A stretch of DNA of 64,000 bases from Mactra quadrangularis (GCA_025267735.1 CM046295.1:17815592-17879591), one strand, 5' to 3'; counted from the first letter of the stretch, positions 1 through 22,080 are shown. Numbers and translations are program-made. The notes: a model not told the origin generated them from the letters alone.

Positions 1-639
1 ATCTTTGATTGATTAACTATGGTATATCAAGTTTGAATATATAATTCTTCATTAGCTTCACATTTTTATGAACGTATTTTTTTCTTTCGAACATGTGTGT
101 CTATGATTTATTTTACATAGCTTAAAGGAATTTAATATAAAATTATATATATTTATCTGTTTCCGCGTCTGTGTCCGTCACGGTTCGCTCAGCGAGCGAA
201 ATTTCATGTACACAGACGATTCGCTGACGCTGACGCACATTGTACAAGAAAAATTCGCTCAAAGGTAGCAAACAAGCTAATTGCTAGAGATATTTCAGAT
301 AAAGTAATTAAAACTGTTAGAGAAAACCAGGCAATTTATGATGTCGCTCTAAGCGAATATAAAGACACGTCGATTTAAACGAATATTCTGAATTAAGCGG
401 CACAAATCACTGAAGATATACCGCTTTGTCTATTTCGTTGAGCAGTCACACCTTCTAATAGATCTAGCTAGCGATTAAAAGTTGCAATTTCTTTAGTAAA
501 ATACATTGAATGAAACTCTAACAACTCCAAAAGAACGTTTAATTAGCTTTCACCAGCTTACACATATAATGAACGAAGAGTGAGACACGCAGGCTGACCA
601 CGTTCACGGAATTATGCAATGCCGGCTTAATATACATAC

Positions 640-2712
640 GTTTCTGGTGATCACACAGTGCGCTGTTACATTGGTCGCTTGAGCAACATTCAAAACAGTT
701 GCCACTGGTTGCCTGTCGTCTTGTCCATAAACTCAAATCTCTTCCAATGATATTTCCAGCACTCACTCCACATTTCTGTAAGTAAACCAAGCAGGACAAT
801 TCACACATATACACATTGAAAGTACTGTTTCTCAACGACGAGTGTTCAACGACCAATTCATTAATAATGTATATGTATTGTCTAGATGAAAGCTATGCAT
901 TGGTAGGTTGACACAAAGATCATCTCATCGCGACCTTCAGAGCAATAACAAGAGATCCTAGACGACAGAGTTCAATATAATATATGTTTACAGAGATTGG
1001 GGTAATGAACAAAAAGTAAAGAAAACTTACCACATTATCTATACATCCTGCCGTGATGATCAATTTATTGTTCACTATCCTGTCTGATCTATAACATGAC
1101 TAAAACAGAAAGTAAAATATCAAATAAGAAGCATATATAGTCACGTGATTTTTAAAATGTTCTCAAACACTTTTTTGTGTCAAATTCTTACAGCAGTCAA
1201 AATGAGAAAAAACAGTGCATAAAATAAATATTACATTTCTTTTGTGTTAGAACTTTACAGAATATTCTCTTCTGTTTTCTTTTAATTAAGAGGGACTATT
1301 ACAGTATTAAAGTTAAAATATGCTGCAACAAGCATAGTAGGGAGGTGGCTGTTTTTTGGAGATAGATTTTGGTTACTCGGATGGTTGTAGTTTGTTTTAA
1401 CATTTAATTGCTGCAATACGGCGTTCTATCGTAAGCAATTGGTGCTCTTAGTATTCATAGCTCGTATGTTTGACAATAATTCAGATTATTAATGTTAGTG
1501 AACAGTCCAAATTTTAATTCTAGAATGGCCACAAAACTGTTTCCTGTATTTTGCGGCCCATTTCAAATTTTGTCAAATGGGGAAGGGGCTTCTGGGTTTA
1601 AATGATGATCAATTTACCTGACTCTGATTGCAACTTTGAGTTATTGTACATAAAGCTTCGTCTTCGACATCATGGCAAGTTAAACATTCTAAACCATCTG
1701 AAAAATAAAGTGATAAAATAAACAATGCACTACAACAGTTCTGAACAAACGATCGCCATCGGCACAGCTGTCTCGGCCAAATTTTGACCTAAATTTTAAC
1801 CAATACGATTTATGTTACCATTCCTGTTTATCCAACGAAATTCTCTCCCGGTATAAAGAAATGGATAATGTGTATCATGGGTGACTCACTAAAATAATTG
1901 ATAATACACTCGTCGTGGTAAGCTCCTGGTGGCATGACTGAACATGACTATTTATACTACAAACAAAATGAACACTGCATAGCGCCGAATTTCTTTTTAA
2001 AGATATTGTTAGTGATTGTATATCACAAGTAATTTAAATACAATTAAGTTTAATTAACGTAACATAGTTTTAATCATTCGTTAACCAACTAAGTCATGTT
2101 TTTTTTTAAAGAAATTTCTCAGATAAATTAAAATTTGCATGCTTCGCTTGTTGCTAAAAGAAAACAAAAAATCTAAATTATGCTAAACTGCTAAATTTAA
2201 ATTTAAATAAAGTTTGTTACCTGATGTTGGTATGAAGGAAATTAGAATCCACGGTAAATAATACACTGCAAAAGAATAAAAAACAAAAGTAAGTAATTCA
2301 TTCATTTTGTTACAATTATACTAAAATTCAGCAGCAAATAAACATTGAATTCGGCCACAAAACAAAATTTTAATTCGCAGCAAAACACATTTTCAATTCG
2401 GCAGAGCAACATAATTTGAATTTGGCTGCAAACCCTAATTTAAGAACTAGTAGACAAACTATAAAGATATTAGTTTTTTCATTTTTGCCTTTGGGAAAAG
2501 CTAGGATCAAAGCGAAAGTAAAGTATTTAAACAAAAAAATAATCAAAGACAAGAAAAGCAAAATAAATAAATTCGATTTAAAAAAGCAATAAAAGCTATC
2601 CATTAATTTCGGAAAAGAAATAGAAAAAAATATGAAGATGACTGTTTTAAACTATTTACAACTTTTATAATTCAAAAAGCTACAAAAATATTCACTCACC
2701 TATTGAGAACAT
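640..2712 (-). CDS. Secreted Ly6/three-finger protein, 5' part of a gene cut by the window edge
   Basis: Five exons are read on the minus strand: 2712-2700, 2265-2221, 1697-1618, 1099-1031 and 775-640. All are bounded by GT-AG sites, and lengths and phases match the plus-strand paralogue at 34948-37499 exactly. They encode about 114 residues: a short signal peptide (MFSIVYYLPWILISFIPTS), then a Ly6/uPAR fold opening with LECLTC and closing with [11 protein letters not shown], the hallmark of the family. Known Ly6 proteins are secreted or GPI-anchored and act by binding other proteins. The exon at 640 ends in a GTATGT donor in phase 1, so the gene should continue left of the window. By comparison with the paralogue, a ShK-like exon would come next, but this cannot be seen. 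No frameshift or stop interrupts the visible part. The exon at 1618-1697 is identical to its paralogue over all 80 bases, while the next exon differs at about six positions. Confidence 0.85.
886..1010 (-). repeat. Dispersed repeat F, fragment inside the Ly6 intron
   Basis: The segment with TAGATGAAAGCTATGCATTG resembles 62945-63275 in the same orientation and 36545-36790 and 47345-47650 in the opposite one. It is an old interspersed repeat of unknown class. No coding capacity is seen. Confidence 0.5.
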
Positions 2713-2770
2713 TTTGAAGGAAACTCGAGCGCCGCGAAGCATCGTTTGTTTGACGAAGCAAGCCTTCCGA

Positions 2771-2783
2771 CTATTTAATATAG
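2771..2783 (-). promoter_or_regulatory. TATA-like element of the left Ly6 gene
   Basis: CTATATTAAATAG on the minus strand lies about 60 bases upstream of the ATG at 2712. It is conserved with the paralogue at 34878-34890, together with the sequence down to the ATG. Its position would put transcription start near 2740. This is a motif match only. Confidence 0.35.
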
Positions 2784-4519
2784 ATTTCTGATGAGGTCAT
2801 CGTGTTCTTATCTGATGTTTATTTCAAAATTTTACAAGTTCAATCTTTAAGGTTATATAACAAATGTTACTTTCTCACAAACTGCATGTTTTTATCTTAA
2901 AGTTACTTGTCCTCAGAGTTCAATTTACACATCAAATTTTCTTAAACTCTCACGTTATAAATTCGTATATGCGGTAAGGTGATTAGGTTTAACACTGAGG
3001 CAACATTTGTAAAGTATGTATTTTTAAAGGCATGCCAAATGGAGAAAAATGATGAACAAATTTGATATTATCATATGTTGACTTAATATCAAATTGAAAA
3101 AGTGACGTCAACCAGAAATGCGGTGTTTTGTGACATTTTTTGGTGTCGCTCTTGACAAACCACTAACAAAAACTCTTAAAATGATTAAATCTGCAGAAAC
3201 ATATGATAAATGCAGCCCAGTTTTCGAGTTTTAATGGCAAGCACATTTTAGGAGCGGGAGAGATTCAATCCATGACAGTCATAGGAGTGGTCGTTCATCC
3301 GTCATAGCTATTTCCATTAAGGACAAATTCAAGGATTTGAGTCAGCAGCTGAACTGACAAAACGGAGTCAGATTGTTGTTTCTACATTAAGCAAAGAATC
3401 GTTTTCAGAATTATATGCTAAATGAATTAGCAGATATAAGAGTGAGTGGGTATTGCAGGTAACTATGTGGATGTTTTTTAATTGAATATCAATTGAAATC
3501 AGCACAATTTAACTAATACGGTAAAACAGTAATGTATTCTTTTTAACATACGTCATAAGAAATTACATTGACGCAATCCTTGTTCGGATGTTTGATAACA
3601 TAACTTTGTGTAATGCATTTTCATAATTATTAAACATGTCAATGCATACTTTTCATAAACTATTACTTCCCTTCTTAAATTGATCAGTTAACTGCGATGT
3701 AGACTCAATCTCAACACAGCTAATGTAGATGTGTGACGTCATACGTGTCTTTGGAGTGAAAAGAATAATTATGAAGATCGATCTTAAAGAGCAGGTAGGA
3801 CAGGAAGAAAGTATTACAGTAATGCAATTTTGACGCCCCAAAATAATCTTACCGGTTCGATTTAATTCCAATGGTATTTCTAGACATTAGTATAATTTAC
3901 CAAAATAATTAGAATATAATTATACACAAAAAGTGAACAGGGCTGATCCATTATACCTTTAGTGCGGTTCTGATAAATGGTATAATTCGGTGCTTCCTAG
4001 TTATCTAGTATTAATTATAGTAATACCAAAGACAAATGAAGTCATCTTATACTTTTGAATTCATGAAGGTGTATACCTCTTCACCCCTACTCCTGTCTTG
4101 TTTTAAATTTAATTGAATTTGTATTTGAAGTAATTGTTAACTTGCTTTACATTGCATAGACCTACTTAGTTATTACTTGATTACACTATTTATGGTTATA
4201 CATGTATCTTATATAAGAAAGTCCATACTTTCTATGGCTTTTTTAACTTATGGTAAAGTAATGTCTTAGGAACCGCAAAAATTATTCTTCGCTTTTTGCT
4301 CGCTTCTCAAAAATTCAAAATATGAAAAAAAATTCGCTCGCTCACTCCGATTTTTGTTTGGAAAAACTCCATAGAACATGTGATCAATTTGTTGCTACCC
4401 TAACGCCAAAGCAACAAATTGTCATTGTCCATATGCATTATCACAGCGATTAGTGAATGTTCCTGAGAAAGCTAAATCTCTTGATTACTACTAAGCGCAA
4501 TTCTGTGACTAACTACTGT

Positions 4520-4642
4520 CCTTTATAATTTAGAATCAGTGGTAGGAGGGAGAATGTCCGTAGAATTTATTTCATGACTAAGCTCCACAAGAGTATGCCC
4601 CGCCCGGGAATCGAACCTACAAACCCTCGATCAGTAGAATAA
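4520..4642 (-). repeat. SINE-A, head-proximal fragment
   Basis: The minus strand carries a tRNA-like B box (GGTTCGATTCCCGGGCGGGG) followed by SINE-A body sequence (agcttagtcatg, ggacattctccctcc). The A box and 3' tail are missing or decayed. Confidence 0.7.
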
Positions 4643-5149
4643 TGTGCATTTAAAATGAAATATGAAACACAGTTGCCAATGATTGATAAAGAGATAATGA
4701 TGAATATCGAAATAGTAACTCTGAACTCTTATAATCGTTCAAAAATTCTTTCCAACAGTACTTTTAGTACTTTGATATATTTTTGCTGTAATCAACAACT
4801 TTTCTTACTCCACATTTTTAAATACTTTATTATTTCTTTACGTTTAGTCGTTATATATCTAAACATAGAAAACCTTCAAAATTTAATCGGGCGGTGAACT
4901 AGGTCATGTGCAAAACTGTACAGATTGTATGTGAATTATTTTATTCCTACCAACTTTTAGGTCAGACTCGTTCTTTGTTTGATTGAATAATTACCTTTAT
5001 GCACTCTAACTTTATATAAATTCGATGCATTACTATTATGTAAAATTTGAAAAATAAAGTTATTTTATCTGTTCTTTCAACATACTTTAGTATATTTCAT
5101 TTTAGCCCAATTGTGACACAAATTTTTGCAACTTAGATTAACCACTTTA

Positions 5150-5278
5150 GATTCCACTTCCAAGGTACTGAACGAGTAGGATAATGTTTCTTGCTCAAGG
5201 TAACAACGGTAACAACAATAGCTAACAATCCAATAGATAACAGTCTAACGTCGTAACCACTCGGCCACGCCCGCCCCA
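5150..5278 (-). repeat. SINE-D, tRNA-derived (Leu/Ser-like head)
   Basis: On the minus strand a GGGCGTGGCCGAGTGGTTA head is followed by the body motif CCTTGAGCAAGAAAC and a TACTCGTTCAGTACC segment. The same order occurs at 20783-20985 and 38143-38345. Confidence 0.65.
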
Positions 5279-5826
5279 ACATCGCATTGCGGAACTGTTA
5301 ATGAGTTCGTATTACAAAGAGACGGGTATTTACCATGCACTATAAAGTGAGTTTCTAGCTGAACTAAATGTTCTTTAGATATGATTGATTTGTTGTAAAC
5401 TTCCTTTTTCCTGGTTGTTGACATGGGAACAAATATAACTTCCACGTCTTATGATGGCTGATATATAAATTGATATACAGTCATGATTATTTTACACATC
5501 GGAGCGGTTCGATGTTGTTGCTAATTGCGAAAATTTGCTATGTCCGGTGTACCGGACTCAAAGTTTAAGTGTTCACCGAATCCCGATCCAGTGAAAAAAG
5601 AATCAGGTGGAATAGGATCCGACGGATCCCTCTGAGTATAAAAACTCTGTAACTCGTGTAAACAGGATTAGACGAATTTAGTTTTAATACAACTCGGATA
5701 TAATTTGTTAGTTAGATTCAATTTTATGTTAATATAAAAGTACCCTAAATGAAGTAAATTGTCAACTTGTTCTAGTTAATTATTATTGTGGATGTAGAAA
5801 AACTAGCAATATATATATATGAAGCC

Positions 5827-7525
5827 TTACCAGTAACAATTAACTTCGGAATGTGACCAGTACCAACTTAAAAGTCTAACCAGTACCAACTTAAAAGTCT
5901 AACCAGTACCAACTTAGAAGTCTAACCAGTACCAACTTAAAAGTCTAACCAGTACCAACTTAGAAGTCTAACCAGTACAAACTTAGAAGTCTAACCAGAA
6001 GCAATTTAGAAGTCTAACCAGTACCAACTTAGAAGTCTAACCAGAAGCAATTTAGAAGTCTAACCAGTAACAACTAAGACGTCTAACCAGAAGCAATTTA
6101 GAAGTCTAACCAGTACCAACTTAGAAGTTTAATCAGTACCAACTTAGAAGTCTAACCAGTACCAACTCAGAGGTCTAATCAGTACCAACTTAGAAGTCTA
6201 ACCAGTACAAACTTAGAAGTCTAACCAGTACCAACTTAGAAGTCTAACCAGTACCAACTTAGAAGTCTAACCAGTACCAACTTAGAAGTTTAATCAGTAC
6301 CAACTTAGAAGTCTAACCAGTACCAACTCAGAGGTCTAATCAGTACCAACTTAGAAGTCTAACCAGTACAAACTTAGAAGTCTAACCAGTACCAACTTAG
6401 AAGTCTAACCAGTACCAACTTAGAAGTCTAACCAGTACCAACTTAGAAGTCTGACCAGTAACAACTTAGAAGTCTAATTAGTACCAACTCAGAGGTCTAA
6501 TCAGTACCAACTCAGAAGTCTAACCAGTTCCAACTTAGAAGTCTACCCAGTACCAACTTAGAAGTCTAACCAGTACCAACTTAGAAGTCTAACCAGTACC
6601 AACTTAGAAGTCTGACAAGTAACAACTTAGAAGTCTAACCAGTACCAACTTAGAAGTCTGACCAGTAACAACTTAGAAGTCTCACCAGTACCAACTTAGA
6701 AGTCTGACCAGTAACAACTTAGAAGTCTAACCAGTACCAACTTAGAAGTCTGACCAGTAACAACTTAGAAGTCTAACCAGTACCAACTTAGAAGTCTGAC
6801 CAGTAACAACTTAGAAGTCTAACCAGTACCAACTTAGAAGTCTGACCAGTAACAACTTAGAAGTCTAACCAGTACCAACTTAGAAGTCTAACCAGTACCA
6901 ACTTAGAAGTCTAACCAGTACCAACTTAGAAGTCTGACCAGTAACAACTTAGAAGTCTAACCAGTACAAACTTAGAAGTCTAACCAGTACCAACTTAGAA
7001 GTCTAACCAGTACCAACTTAGAAGTCTGACCAGTACCAACTTAGAAGTCTAACCAGTACCAACTTAGAAGTCTAACCAGTACCAACTTAGAAGTCTGACC
7101 AGTAACAACTTAGAAGTCTAACCAGTACCAACTTAGAAGTCTGACCAGTACCAACTTAGAAGTCTGACCAGTAACAACTTAGAAGTCTAACCAGTACCAA
7201 CTTAGAAGTCTAACCAGTACTAACTTAGAAGTCTAACCAGTACCAACTTAGAAGTCTGACCAGTACCAACTTAGAAGTCTAACCAGTACCAACTTAGAAG
7301 TCTAACCAGTACCAACTTAGAAGTCTAACCAGTACCAACTTAGAAGTCTAACCAGTACCAACTCAGAGGTCTAACCAGTACCAACTTAGAAGTCTAACCA
7401 GTACCAACTTAGAAGTCTGACCAGTAACAACTTAGAAGTCTAACCAGTACCAACTTAAAAGTCTAACCAGTACCAACTTAGAAGTCTAACCAGTACCAAC
7501 TTAGAAGTCTAAACAGAAGCAACTT
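5827..7525. repeat. 23-bp minisatellite, about 73 copies
   Basis: A near-continuous tandem array has a 23-bp unit beginning AGTCTAACCAGTACCAACTT and ending AGA. The first units are diverged (TTAAAA variants). Units with CTGACCAGTAACAAC alternate with CTAACCAGTACCAAC in roughly 6590-7190, making a 46-bp higher-order repeat. Other blocks (about 6120-6360) contain a repeated multi-unit pattern with CTCAGAGG variants. The period is not a multiple of three, so it is not coding. Confidence 0.97.
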
Positions 7526-7531
7526 ATGTCT

Positions 7532-7872
7532 CAGTCCCATAAAATCGTGGCTTGTTACGGACCCGTACGTGCAGACAGTCGTTGGCCGTGGGAAGCCTTA
7601 CGTATCAAGGTTACGGTACGCACATGGTACAAAACAACACACTCGTACGGAGCTTTAGCTGGTAGATATGTATGTTTAATCCATACTCGGTCACGACCTT
7701 GTTCGTGATTTGACTCAGAAATTGATACGTGTATCCTAGGCTCATCTCACGGACCCTGGCAAAAACGTATCATTCCGTACGGGTACGCAAGAGTTCGTAC
7801 GGGTCCTTGCGGAGCTTGATCGCACGGCGCTCGTACGGTGCCCTCACGGCTATTTTTATGTTTATGGGACTG
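7532..7872. mobile_element. CGTACG-rich MITE-like element
   Basis: It is bounded by a 12-base inverted repeat, CAGTCCCATAAA at the left and its complement at the right, with further partial pairing (TCGTGGCT against AGCCGTGA). The body contains many CGTACG or ACGGACCCG motifs. It directly abuts the end of the 23-bp array. No transposase frame is present, and a target duplication is not clear. Confidence 0.6.
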
Positions 7873-7873
7873 T

Positions 7874-9040
7874 AGCTTTAAAGAAACTACACCACAGATG
7901 TTCCTAGAAATACAAAGATATTTAAATCTATAATACTGTCAGTGTGAGGCACATTCACTAAACCTGCTGATTTAAATATTTGATAGTTGTTCAATAATTC
8001 CCGTACACAGATACGTGTGGCTATTTTATTAGTCGTAATTAGTACTTTCTGCTTTTGACCGACGATGTTTTATGTCTTGACAATTTGTGTGCAATGGGTC
8101 AACAGAGATCCTGACAACTCTTTAAAAAGCCCTAAAAGTTCAGTGCACTGCGTTTGTGGCCTAGTTAAACCAGTATAAAGTCCGACCTATTCTAAAATCC
8201 GGACAATACATAAACAAAAACCATTTATTAACTAAAACAATGAGTACAATAACGTTGCAATATAAACTTTTATCACTGAAGTGGACAATTGTAAAATGAT
8301 AAAAATTGCAATGGCGGACTAAGAGGCTGTTCGTACCATTTACTTTTATAACACAGTATAGGTAGAAAAATAACTCATGAATGTTTTTGTTACAAAAAAA
8401 TCCAGCGAATCTGATGTTCAAACCCTCCAAATTTGTAATTTTTACTGCCCCTTAATTATGTACGAACATTTTTTAAAGGTTAAAGGGGCTAACATATGGT
8501 TCGGTTTTAAATACCGACAATAGCCCTTTTAAGTTGGATTTTAAACTAATTGGGGTGTAGGCTCCCTTGATATAACAAATGTTGTGTCAAAGAGACCCAG
8601 GACCCTTTTAGTATATTTTAGATATCAAAAACATTTAGGTTTTAACTGAGTTACAATTTTACACTTTTCAGTCGGACACCGTTAATTATGAAATGATATG
8701 TAAAGGGACCCGGGCCCTTTTGAAAATTTGAGATAAATATTAAGCATATATTAAAACGTTTAAAATTGGGACTTCAATTTTAAAATATTTAAAGATGGAC
8801 CCCTTTTAGCATCATATTTCCTGCGAACCAAAATATTAATCGGACTCTCTTAAAAAAGCATTATATAATATGTAAGACCCTTTTGCCAAAATATGACTTT
8901 CACCGCCCCTGAACATTGATCATATAATGTCCTTATTGTAAAAATGGGTCACATGATACACTGTGCCGTATCACATGACCGTCACGTGGTTGGTCACATC
9001 GTAAAATTATCTCTCAGCAGTCTTATGACTCGTTCTGGTT
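7874..9040. other. Non-coding stretch upstream of the cathepsin L promoter
   Basis: No gene is recognised. The only pattern is a loosely repeated run of GACCC..CCTTTT phrases at 8590-8890. Confidence 0.5.
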
Positions 9041-9043
9041 AAA

Positions 9044-9117
9044 ACTATATAAACCAAACTGTGGCTATCATCGTCACTAGTGTGAATCTGGAAATTTCAA
9101 CTTGAACAACCGACAAA
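9044..9117 (+). promoter_or_regulatory. Putative core promoter and non-coding first exon of cathepsin L
   Basis: ACTATATAAACC at 9044-9055 is a good TATA box. Transcription would start near 9075, and a donor-like GTAGGT sits at 9118. The coding start exon at 12008 begins with ATG immediately after an AG acceptor, so an upstream untranslated exon is required, and this is the best candidate seen. Transcript data are needed to confirm it. Confidence 0.4.
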
Positions 9118-9165
9118 GTAGGTTACTCTCTTTTGTCTTTTCATATTTAATTTTTCTTTTTTACT

Positions 9166-9392
9166 TGGTTTAACGCCGTGTCAACACTATTTAGGACATT
9201 TTACGGCGTCTAGCGCACCTAACCTAGCTTTCCTGGACCTTTTTTTACCAGTACTTACAATACCGGTCTCCATATTATTTAATCAATAAAGGTAAATTGA
9301 CATTATTGTCAAATTTTCATGGAAGGGTATAACCTCCCTGGGTGGGATTCGAACCTGTTCACCCTTCAGGACACGAGATTACAAATCCGGGT
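9166..9392 (-). repeat. SINE-B copy
   Basis: The minus strand gives a decayed tRNA-like head with B box (GGTTCGAATCCCACCC), then the body and a tail ending CGGCGTTAAACC. It faces a second SINE-B at 9470. Confidence 0.85.
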
Positions 9393-9469
9393 TATTCAAT
9401 TTTCAATTTATAATACATAATGAATTGTTAAATTTAATTTAACTGTATATTGGGCGTACATGTACAAAA

Positions 9470-9742
9470 CCCGGGTCGCAAGCGCAGTTGGCAGGGCGCC
9501 GGGATTTAGAATCTCGTGCCCGAGGGGGTGCGGGTTCGAATCCCACCCGGGGAGGTTATACCCTTCCATGAAAATTGGACAACTAAGTCGATTTTGCTCC
9601 ATTGATTAGATAATATGGAGAAGTTTCCGGCCTTGTGGAAGGGTAGGTGAGTACTGGTTATAGACAATGGTCCAGGAAAGCTAGGTTAGGTGCGCTGGAC
9701 GCCATAAAATGACAAAGACTGTGTCGACACGGCGTTAACTCC
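9470..9742 (+). repeat. SINE-B copy with intact tRNA-like head
   Basis: The head CGGGTCGCAAGCGCAGTTGG contains an A box, and GGTTCGAATCCCACCC is the B box. The body (gagaagtttccggcc, gtgagtactggttatag) and the ACGGCGTTAA tail follow. It lies 77 bases from an inverted copy, so transcripts could fold into a long stem. Confidence 0.9.
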
Positions 9743-9825
9743 AATAAATAAATAGTACATGTACATGAACATTGACTCTGCTGATTTCAATATAGTTCTA
9801 TCTATTGTGAGTAAATTAATACTGT

Positions 9826-10228
9826 ATTGAATATTTAAATCAGCGGAGTTCATGTATTTGCCGCTGTTTGTTGAATATTTAAATCAGCGGAGTTCATGTA
9901 TGTGTCGCTGTTTTTTGAATATTTAAATCAGCGGAGTTCATGTATGTGACGCTGTTTGTTGAATATTTAAATCAGCGGAGTTCATGTATTTGCCGCTGTT
10001 TGTTGAATATTTAAATCAGCGGAGTTCATGTATGTGTCGCTGTTTGTTGAATATTTAAATCAGCGGAGTTCATGTATGTGTCGCTGTTTGTTGAATATTT
10101 AAATCAGCGGAGTTCATGTATGTGACGCTGTTTGTTTAATATTTAAATCAGCGGAGTTCATGTATGTGTCGCTGTTTGTTGAATATTTAAATCAGCGGAG
10201 TTCATGTATGTGACGCTGTTTGTTGAAT
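9826..10228. repeat. 44-bp minisatellite, nine copies
   Basis: The unit begins TTGAATATTTAAATCAGCGG and continues with AGTTCATGTA and a variable (T/G)TG(C/T/A)CGCTGTTTG end. The 44-base spacing is strict from 9841 to 10193. Copies differ mainly at two positions (TTTGCC, TGTGTC, TGTGAC). Each unit holds the palindrome ATTTAAAT. Confidence 0.97.
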
Positions 10229-11129
10229 GTAATAGAATGGTAGCATTGTTTTATGCGTGTAGAGATTCTAAGTTTGCACGGTTGCGTCGATGTATTAAAA
10301 TAAAATCGCTATTTATAATTGTTTTTGAATTTATCAATTATTACTAAGATTAAAATTATTAATAATTAATATTTGTTAGTATTTAAATGTATTCAGGAAT
10401 ATCATCTGCAAAGCCAGTAGTTCTACTGCTTGAATATGCTGAAGTTTAAAACCTTTTTAAAATCTGTATGTGTCTTGTCCTCATCGCTCTTTTGGTGGAA
10501 AACCCATCAACTTTTTATCACATTTTTCTAAAACTCATAAAATTAGCGCATAAATTGGTCCCGCTGATTTAAATCATAAGCCTATCTAAATCAGTTGGGT
10601 AATTTATGCACCACTGAGAGTTGAATAAAACTAAACATCATTTGTGAAATCAAGTATCAATTTTGATCGATGCTACCGAATAAACATAAGTATGGTTTTT
10701 TTTAAATTACGAGTAGGCGTACGCCGATAATAATTTTGTCAAATCATGGTTTGAACTTATCTCACCGTCTTACGATCTCAGGTCAGTCAGTCCAAACAGG
10801 TTGTCTTATGATCCAGTATTTAATATATCTTAAGTTTATCATCATCATTATCATTGTTATCGGAATCACCTTGAAACGGATGATAACTACAACTTTCCGT
10901 AGGTTAATTGATAACAAAATGAGATAATTTTATCACGTGACATTGTACTACATAGTTGACAAAAATGTCAAACAAGTCCTATCGCATAATTTATTAAATC
11001 AACATTTATATCGGGTATGGTGGCAAGTGGCCGTGTTTTTTATCACTGCGCATGCGTCGTTGAGCAAAGTTTAAGAAAATAACGACTGGCTTTCCATAGG
11101 AATGAGACATTTGATATTAGTATTAAGTT

Positions 11130-11490
11130 TAAATATAAAGTTTATTACAGGAAAGGCATTCCATAGAAAAATGATTTTGTATCTAATTTTGATACACATA
11201 CGGCGTGCCATAGTAAAACTAATTTAGTATTAAATTTAGATACACATACGGCGTTCCATAAACAATGCCATTTAGCATTAAATTTTAACACAGGTTGAAC
11301 TTTAAATTTTGGTGAATATACGGCGTTCTACTGTCAAGTATAATTAGCATTAAATTGTGATACATATACGGCGTTCTATAGTCAAATCCATTTAGGGTTA
11401 AAATTTGATATACATACGACGTTTCATAGACAAAGCAATTTAGCTTTGCGTTTTGATACACACCAGGCGTGCCATATTTACAGTAGTTCT
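11130..11490. repeat. Degenerate ~48-bp tandem repeat upstream of cathepsin L
   Basis: About seven copies of a unit read TACGGCGTTCCATAG, then CAATTTAGCATTAAATTTTG. The motif recurs at 11153, 11201, 11250, 11321, 11370, 11418 and 11465, so the spacing is mostly 47-49 with one 71-base gap. It lies in the presumed first intron of the cathepsin gene. Confidence 0.8.
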
Positions 11491-11714
11491 ACATTTTATT
11501 TTGACGTATAATCAGAAAAGCCATATATCTTTGTCAACGAAATGTTTGTAAAAACATTACACTGATACCAACTAGATAAAAAAGACATAATTTTTGGAAC
11601 ATACACATTGTGAAAAATTAAGAATTTTCTTATCAACGGTCAAAATCAAATGAGGCGGTCAGTCCACATAACCAATGTTCATGGATTGTAAATACAATAT
11701 ATTTATCTCATATA

Positions 11715-11936
11715 CTGGGTTTAACGTCGTTTAAACAAAACCGAGGCTACTTTACAGTAGCACCTAACCTAGCTTCCTTGGACCATTGTCTATAACCAGT
11801 ACTCACCTACCCTTTCATAAGACCGAGAAATTCTCCATAAACCTGAATAATAGAGGAAATATTACATAACTTTAAAATTTTCATGAACGGGTATAACCAA
11901 CCCGAATGGAATTCGAATCAGCACCCTCTTCGGATA
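11715..11936 (-). repeat. SINE-B copy, diverged
   Basis: Tail-side CTGGGTTTAACGTCGT is followed by the conserved body (cacctaacctagcttcc, accagtactcacctaccc) and a mutated B box. The tRNA head is degraded. Confidence 0.8.
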
Positions 11937-12007
11937 TTTGTTTTTCTGTATCATTAGGCAATTGTTGGTTCCAGTATGTATGATAACTCATCTTTGATGT
12001 TTTTCAG

Positions 12008-22080
<10,073 letters not shown>

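Larger units (their letters stand above)
1..3045. repeat. Left arm of a large inverted duplication
   Basis: The reverse complement of this segment aligns, exons and introns alike, with about 34613-37990. The right end is clear: the GGCATGCC motif near 3030 pairs with the same motif near 34625, and similarity stops just beyond it. At the left it still matches at about position 150, including a small element rich in GTGTCTGTGTCCG-type sequence, so the arm runs off the window. Size differences between arms come from insertions in the right arm (a SINE in intron 2, extra sequence in intron 4). Confidence 0.85.
3046..5826. other. Non-coding stretch between the Ly6 arm and the 23-bp array
   Basis: No gene can be supported. 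Open frames are short and lack domain or splice context. The only recognisable content is two SINE fragments, listed separately. Confidence 0.6.

Noticed and set aside
5827..7525. Possible CRISPR-like array
   Set aside because: The 23-bp units are contiguous with no unique spacers, in a eukaryotic genome: a minisatellite.
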